Source of the DNA: Aquatica leii
Taxonomy: Eukaryota; Arthropoda; Insecta; Coleoptera; Lampyridae
Length of the DNA stretch: 64,000 nucleotides
Assembly (NCBI GenBank): GCA_035610365.1
Contig: CM069439.1
Location: 6,014,001 to 6,078,000, forward strand
Reading direction: 5' to 3'
A model generated the notes under the pieces. It did not search any database and was not told where the DNA came from. It worked only from the letters and a program-made list of their open reading frames with translations. Positions 58,600 through 64,000 of the stretch are shown here, piece by piece. Within the stretch, counting starts at the first letter, position 1. Every line of letters begins with the position of its first letter. The translations under genes were made by a program, and so were the position numbers.

Positions 58600-59025
58600 A
58601 TTTTCAGAAACAAAGAAAAAGTCTTCGAATAATAAATGGTATTATTTTTTTTTGGTTAAAAATGATTTTAATTTAATCTGGATGAAGCAATGTTAATATC
58701 TAACTGTAATAAAGGAGACTATTACCAATGCTATTACGTTGACGAGGATATCAAGGAAAACTTGCTGAAACTCAACGTATCTAGTAAAATACGAACCAGT
58801 TAGTTGAAACATGTTTATGTATTAAAAATGCAAATTTCTTTTAGCGCTATAATAATAAAATTTATGAGGTTGTGAAAGTTAACTCAAGTGGCAACTTAAC
58901 GTGTAATAAAGTTTTTAATGGTAAAAGTACTGTGTTTATAAAACCTGTTAGTCAAAATACGTCCATAAAAAATTTTGTCATTCCAGACCTTTTCCAATTT
59001 AAAAAGAGTGCTTTATAATCCAATC
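58600..59025 (+). pseudogene. Unidentified coding-like segments with intron-like spacing
   Basis: After a TTATTTTCAG acceptor-like site, the plus strand reads NKWYYFFLVKNDFNLIWMKQ. A second piece reads MLISNCNKGDYYQCYYVDED and on to IKENLLKLN (58690-58780). A short gap of about 60 bp with GT near 58781 and TTTTAG before 58845 follows. A third piece reads RYNNKIYEVVKVNSSGNLTC, then NKVFNGKSTVFIKPVSQNTS and FVIPDLFQFKKSAL to a stop near 59018. The amino-acid usage looks protein-like, but no family is recognised and a one-base shift is needed between the first two pieces. It may be a decayed gene or TE. Confidence 0.3.
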
Positions 59026-60480
59026 AAGCTGATAAAGAGACGGTTCGTATTAAATTTAAACCTCAACTTTAAATCGATACAGATTGCTATTTTAGAATTT
59101 CTGCTCTTCAAGCACATTCAGCTTGGTTGAATTGTATCAAGAGATTTTCCACCTAATTTCACTTTAACGTTTTTAAAAATAATCTTCGCTCTTTTATATC
59201 ACTTCTTTTCGGTAATTTCACGGCTCTCAAAAGACATTAAATAAATTATATGGTACTATAAGCCAACAAAATCGGAATAAAATAAAATGTCTAAAAGTAT
59301 GTGCTTAAGAGACAACGATAATTTTCTTTATGCGGCATAGCTTCACTTAAAAGCTTTTTTTAAGAGTTTCTTCTTATGCGGACCTGTAACTTTCTAAGTG
59401 GTTTTTAAGTAAATGCAGGTTTTTTAATAAAAAAATTAATGATTAACATTAGAGTTTGTTGGTACTCTCAAGTAGCGTAAATAACGTAATTTTAATATTT
59501 ATAAAGAGATTTTTTAATGAAATTATTACGCTAGTGTTTTAACTACCTGTAATCATGTTATGGAATAACATGAATGACACTTTCTCGTGACTTAAATGTG
59601 GTATAACGTGTCGCCGTAGTCAATACATAATATATTACCCACCTTGAAATAGTATATAGTGCATCAAAATAATTAATTTATAGAGATGACCGCAAGCCTC
59701 AAAAGGCAATGAACGTCTGTTCAATTTTACATGCACCCCCAAAGACTTATTTATCCGATAGACAATTACAGCAAGTAAGTTTTTGTTCTTTAATGAACAA
59801 CTAAGAGAATTACAAATATTCCAGCAGTACGTTCAGAGTTTTATTCTACGCATTTTCCTACTCTGAGTTCATACCAACGAACGACTGGAAGTACCTCAGC
59901 TTATAGTGTTCGTCTTGCTGGTCTATTATAGCTAATCTGCGATTTTTGGTTCTATTTGTAAATACCCAAAAATCCACTGTCTGTTAGCCGCTAGCGAATC
60001 ATAATAGCACATCAAACGTTTTTTTAAATTTTCCTGAAGTAGGCCCTTTCAAACGCATGTTATGTTAAGAATTTCAGTAAATACTAAAGTTTGGGTCATT
60101 AAGCTTAAACATTTAGTTTTGTTTGTGCAGGTTTTATTCGTAAATGCTTTGCTGTATGTCTATTGAACCTCTACTGCAGGTCCCAGACCATAATAATAAA
60201 AAAAACTGTGTTTTATGATGACTAAAAAACGTCCCAAGTCATATCTTTATTTGAAATTTAATTGCAACAAGCGGTACATCAAATTAAAAGATTCACTATA
60301 AATCGGACAGAAATGTTAGTCCTTGGCAACCTGACCTTCCAATGGTCAACTATGTTGTTGTTTCTTTTTTTTAATGACCTCAAATTTTTTTGGTACAGTT
60401 AGATTCAGTATGTTTTTCTGAGTTCAAAAATATAGCGCACTCTGTATATCGATATGTTATTTTAACATAAAAAATAAATA
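59026..60480. other. Unassigned AT-rich sequence
   Basis: Nothing recognisable on either strand. Confidence 0.4.
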
Positions 60481-60489
60481 AAATAAATT

Positions 60490-60548
60490 ACCGGCCGAGG
60501 TGGATGACATTGACTCGCGCTGAGTATTAGCCAGTTGAGTTACAATGT
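60490..60548 (-). other. Possible tRNA-like (SINE head) sequence
   Basis: On the minus strand TAACTCAACTGGCTAATACT resembles a pol III A box (TAGCTCAACTGG-like), followed by GCGCGAGTCAATGTCATCC and a CCACCTCGGCCGG end. No good B box (GGTTCGAATCC) is present and no cloverleaf could be completed by eye. Confidence 0.25.
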
Positions 60549-60599
60549 TTTCTAAAGATTTCCAAAAGTTACCCCGAAAGGCTATACCGCTGAGTAAAT

Positions 60600-60705
60600 T
60601 TTGAACCAGATTTCCATTTTGCCTCTGATTTCAGTAACTTCCAAAGATTTCTATAGATTTCCAATGATTTTAAACGATTTCCAATGATTTCCAGTGACTT
60701 TTTAG
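60600..60705. repeat. Short degenerate repeat of GATTTCCAATGATTT
   Basis: AGATTTCCA, GATTTCTATAGATTTCCAAT, GATTTTAAACGATTTCCAAT and GATTTCCAGTGACTTT follow one another with a period of about 10-20 bp. Confidence 0.45.
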
Positions 60706-61635
60706 AATTACAAGATAATATTTGACTTGTATTCAAAATAAAGACTTCTTAGTTACGGATATGAAGTAATAGAGGCAGAATATAACAGAAATATAATTAT
60801 CATTTTTCAATTCTTTAAGACCATTATAATCTTCTTATTTTGCTTCGTTGCTTGAATACATTTAAATAGTTTTTAATTAATAAATAAAGAAACGTAAAGA
60901 TATCATTTCAGGTATCACATACAGCGCGCCTAAGCAAACAAGGGACCCGGAAAATATGTGAACTAAATTTAAACATTTGTAGTAGTAAAACAAAAGTCCA
61001 ATCAAAATTAAAGAATCATAGCAAGTACCTTCCATAACAAAACTTTTAATTTGTACAGCTTTTGTAATTTTTTTTTATATTTTGTATAACAAGGTATATA
61101 TTTTACTTTAACACACTATTGGCGCATCGTGTATATTGTATTGTATGTTTACGAACTGCAATTTTTTCATTATCTCAACCTGAATCACCTTGCACACAAA
61201 GGTGTTTTACGGTGTTGTATTCTGCCAGGAATTTCCAATTCTGAATCCTGCCCCTTGAGCCTGTAGTATACCTATCAAGTAAGCTTTTTAGTTTTTTTGG
61301 TTTAATCTCACAAATACCGCTCCCATTTAACCCTTACCAGATAAGGTTTCTAAGAGGAAACTTTCTTGATCCAGTATGTATCATGTTCTCTGCTGAGATC
61401 TACTTGGCATCTCTTACTGCAAGTTCCAGTCCGTAATAATCAAAAATCTGTGTTAATTTGTACTCGAGTTTATGTTGATTAAGAATTTTCATTGTAACTC
61501 GTGTAAAATAATATACTTGCTTGCGTATGTCAACTATAGGAAGTTTCCTTCATAATCTTCATACTTTTAATTTTGTCCGAGATTGCTTAACTAAAATACC
61601 GGGTGATTGGTTATACTCGTCTACATTAAACGTAT
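60706..61635. other. Unassigned AT-rich sequence
   Basis: No gene or element recognised. Confidence 0.4.
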
Positions 61636-62039
61636 TGTTGCGAATTTTATTATTAAAACTAATTTATTTAAACTTCTACTAAAAATATTTTTGCTTATAC
61701 TAAAAATATGTACACTTTTAAATTAACCGAACTAATTAAATCTAATAATATTTAATAAAAACACTTACACTAATCTATATCACTTACTCGAAGATAAGAT
61801 AAAGTCCGCGGATAGCTTCACACACTTGTTTACACTAAAGTCACGTACTTCGTAGATTTATTTATAACACGCGTTAACGACTTATTTATTTAGACTTGAA
61901 TAATCTTCTTAACACTGTAGTCTTCACATTACGGAAATAACTGACCTACGATTTGTTTGTTCCGTATATATACACATTTTGGAAATCCTTCTCGAGTGTT
62001 CCATATCTTTCGGTATACGTTCTAGAAGATGGTGTTACA
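61636..62039 (-). repeat. Probable solo LTR of a Ty3/gypsy element
   Basis: The minus strand begins TGTAACACCATCTTCTAGAA and ends AATTCGCAACA, so both ends are TGT..ACA. Inside are a TATATATA box (plus 61965-61972), an ATAAATAAAT-rich poly(A)-signal region and a G/T-rich end, as in insect gypsy LTRs. No primer-binding site or polypurine tract is seen on either side, and no clear 4-5 bp target duplication, so it would be an old solo LTR. Confidence 0.5.
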
Positions 62040-64000
62040 TGCCAAAATTAACACAAAGTCACTGCCTGCAATGTAGTAACATAAACGGGGGTTGTGCCAC
62101 TAGCTCAATGGAGAAGGGGTGAGTTTTATTTAAAAGTTTCGTGATCGAAATGGATTGACTTGTCGAAAACACAAAATCGATAAATAATAATGTCGAAATC
62201 AAAGGGCGCCAGGAAGGGGTAAAGCTTAATGGACTAATGACCCTTGCCAACCATAAGTCCGCTTCTGTAGTATGCACCCCCAACGGACTTACCTTAGAGG
62301 GTGCATTTGCTAAAATCTAAAATAAACTAATAAAGTTACACACGCGGAGGCCGACGGAATTAAAAGCTCTTTACAATTTAATAATTTAACATTTATTTGA
62401 ACAAAATAAAACAAAATGAATAAAATAATAAAATAAAATAATTGAATTGAAATTGACAAAATTAATCACACAAAACAGTAGCAAAATAATAGAAAAATTA
62501 CGTGGATGCACGTTTGATCAAAACAAATTTACAGTTAATGGAATAAAATACACAAACAAAATAATAAAATACACAATACAGAATTTTAAAGAAATAAACA
62601 GCACAAATTAATCAATCTAAAAACATCTATGATCACGGCCGTGTGTGTCGATATAATTTAAAAACAAAATGAAATAAACTTATAAACTAATTTATATACA
62701 TATAATTTGAATCGATAATTCGGTCCCGTTTAATAAATTTTAAACTTGGGATAAAACAGTACCGTAAAATACGGTCATTAATTAGTTACATTAACGATAA
62801 CTTCGAAACACTTGTAATTTTTAATTGAAAATTCAAAGCTTTTAACACTTGATCGCGTAAACGTGAATAATATCTTCTCGATTAAATAAATGGTGCAACA
62901 TAAATACCTTGAATTCGTCGTAACTGCAGGAACGTACTTATGGTTAGGTGGTCCGGGATGGCCAAACGAAAAGGTACTCCAAATAATTTCTATGCCGGCG
63001 GAAGAATTTCTTTGTTAACACTTAACATAATCCGCACTAATGCGACGATTGGACACAGTACAACCCAACGATTGAATATCCAACTTGAAACTTGCGTTAT
63101 AATTATGGAAACCGTGAAATTTGCATAATCCGTAAATTACGAACATTGAAAAGAAGATAAAAATCAAACTTTTCCATCACTACACTACATTTTCACGGTA
63201 CCAATTTTCTTTCAACTTCCGCGGTAGGGCATAACGAAACGTACCCTTACCACCCGGTAACCGGTAATTTAAAATTGCCACCAACGATCGATTGATGATT
63301 ATTCATCCCCCAAAAACCAAAACCTCTCATATTTAACACCTCGTGTTCCCACCAAATTCCCTTCGCTTGCGCGGTAACATCTACGTAAAAGAAAGAACAT
63401 TGAACAAACGAGAAAAACAAAGATGAAAATTATAATTAGCCACGTGAATTTCCTCACGTAGACCTCGACGAAAATAATTCCCACAAGAACGCTGAGACTT
63501 GCATTACTGCAGGTGGCTTAATCAAAGTGTAATTACCAAGAAAAATGTATCAACTTACATTCCACAAAGGAAGTCGTAAATTATATTGAATTGGTATTCT
63601 ACGAAGATAACTAAATAAAGTACTAAATCAAAAACAAAACTACGGATCTGTATGCATTTAAAAGAAAATTTCAATAATGATTGAAAACAACTTGAAATAT
63701 CATTAAACTCAAACCACACAAACAATAAACAAAACGTTCTCGATGCTAATACTAAAATAATCAATCGAAACACACAAAAAAAAGAAAACTTACGGTGTCT
63801 TTCACAACGAAATTCAAACGCAGGTAACAATGGATAACAACTTCGAGAAGGCTCTTGAATTTGAGAACGTTACAGTATTATATATTAATAAAAAGTAAGG
63901 AAAGTTACATATTATTACATTAAATAAATACTTTATTTCAGTCCGATTTGATATCAGTTTATTTCGTCTGGTAAAACACGGAAAAATCCGTTTTTATAAA
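62040..64000. other. Unassigned sequence, AT-rich simple stretch in the middle
   Basis: 62360-62600 is A-rich on the plus strand with AAATAAAATAA runs. On the minus strand donor-like sites occur at about 63790 (CACC|GTAAGTTTTC) and 63561 (GGAAT|GTAAGTTG), which could belong to untranslated exons of a gene read leftwards. No coding exon is supported. Confidence 0.35.

Noticed and set aside
1..64000. CRISPR arrays, bacterial operons or prophage
   Set aside because: The window is eukaryotic: spliced genes, LTR and non-LTR retrotransposons. The regular repeats seen are minisatellite or TE duplications, without spacer structure or cas genes.

Overview
This window looks like AT-rich nuclear DNA of an insect. 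Two host genes show this. One is a spliced RalA-binding protein 1 (RalBP1/Rlip) gene on the minus strand (35052-37131). The other is a first coding exon with a signal peptide followed by a peptide of the insect IDLSRF-like neuropeptide family on the plus strand (43656-43791). Introns are short (about 47-55 bp in RalBP1). I cannot fix the insect order from the sequence. Most of the rest is transposable-element (TE) debris, usually nested and frameshifted. All family calls are from motifs read by eye; no database search was run.

Bases 1 to about 29990 form a tandem array of a composite TE unit. Four copies are visible: A 1-7464 (cut by the window edge or by the chosen phase), B 7465-19170, C 19171-25556, and D from 25557, which diverges into unique sequence. 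Each full unit holds, on the plus strand, pieces of a BEL/Pao retrotransposon (gag zinc knuckle, protease start, pre-RT region) split by a 1.37-kb insert with intron-like signals. These are joined to a degraded Ty3/gypsy pol on the minus strand, a cluster of GGACGTCC-like motifs, and a 1.7-kb foldback element. Copies A and B are nearly identical. Copy B also carries a 4.67-kb non-LTR retrotransposon (12625-17297) that the other copies lack. Copy D keeps a less rearranged gypsy RT with YMDD.

From 29990 to 34894 lies a second nested TE block: BEL/Pao RT (minus), gypsy RNase H/integrase split by a LOA-like LINE with a 7-bp target duplication, then a BEL/Pao integrase end (plus) with a polypurine tract and LTR that end about 150 bp from the RalBP1 stop codon. 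RalBP1 follows (6 coding exons, 608 aa), with lysine where the RhoGAP arginine finger is expected.

From 37132 to 43470 are a 5S rRNA-like fragment abutting the 3' end of a Jockey-like LINE, and a split piggyBac transposase relic. The neuropeptide exon with a TATA box follows; its later exons were not found, so the downstream sequence may be its first intron. That stretch holds relics of piggyBac (45333-46650), mariner (47285-47605), a DUF4371-type hAT (47610-49480) and an unfamiliar DDE-like transposon protein (about 49900-52660).

From 53765 to 57930 is a large inverted-repeat structure whose arms start with a GGCCGTTGTGG-type minisatellite and enclose a LINE fragment. The final 6 kb hold little recognisable: a short spliced-looking coding-like segment (58600-59020), a possible tRNA-like sequence, a probable solo gypsy LTR (61636-62039), and AT-rich DNA.
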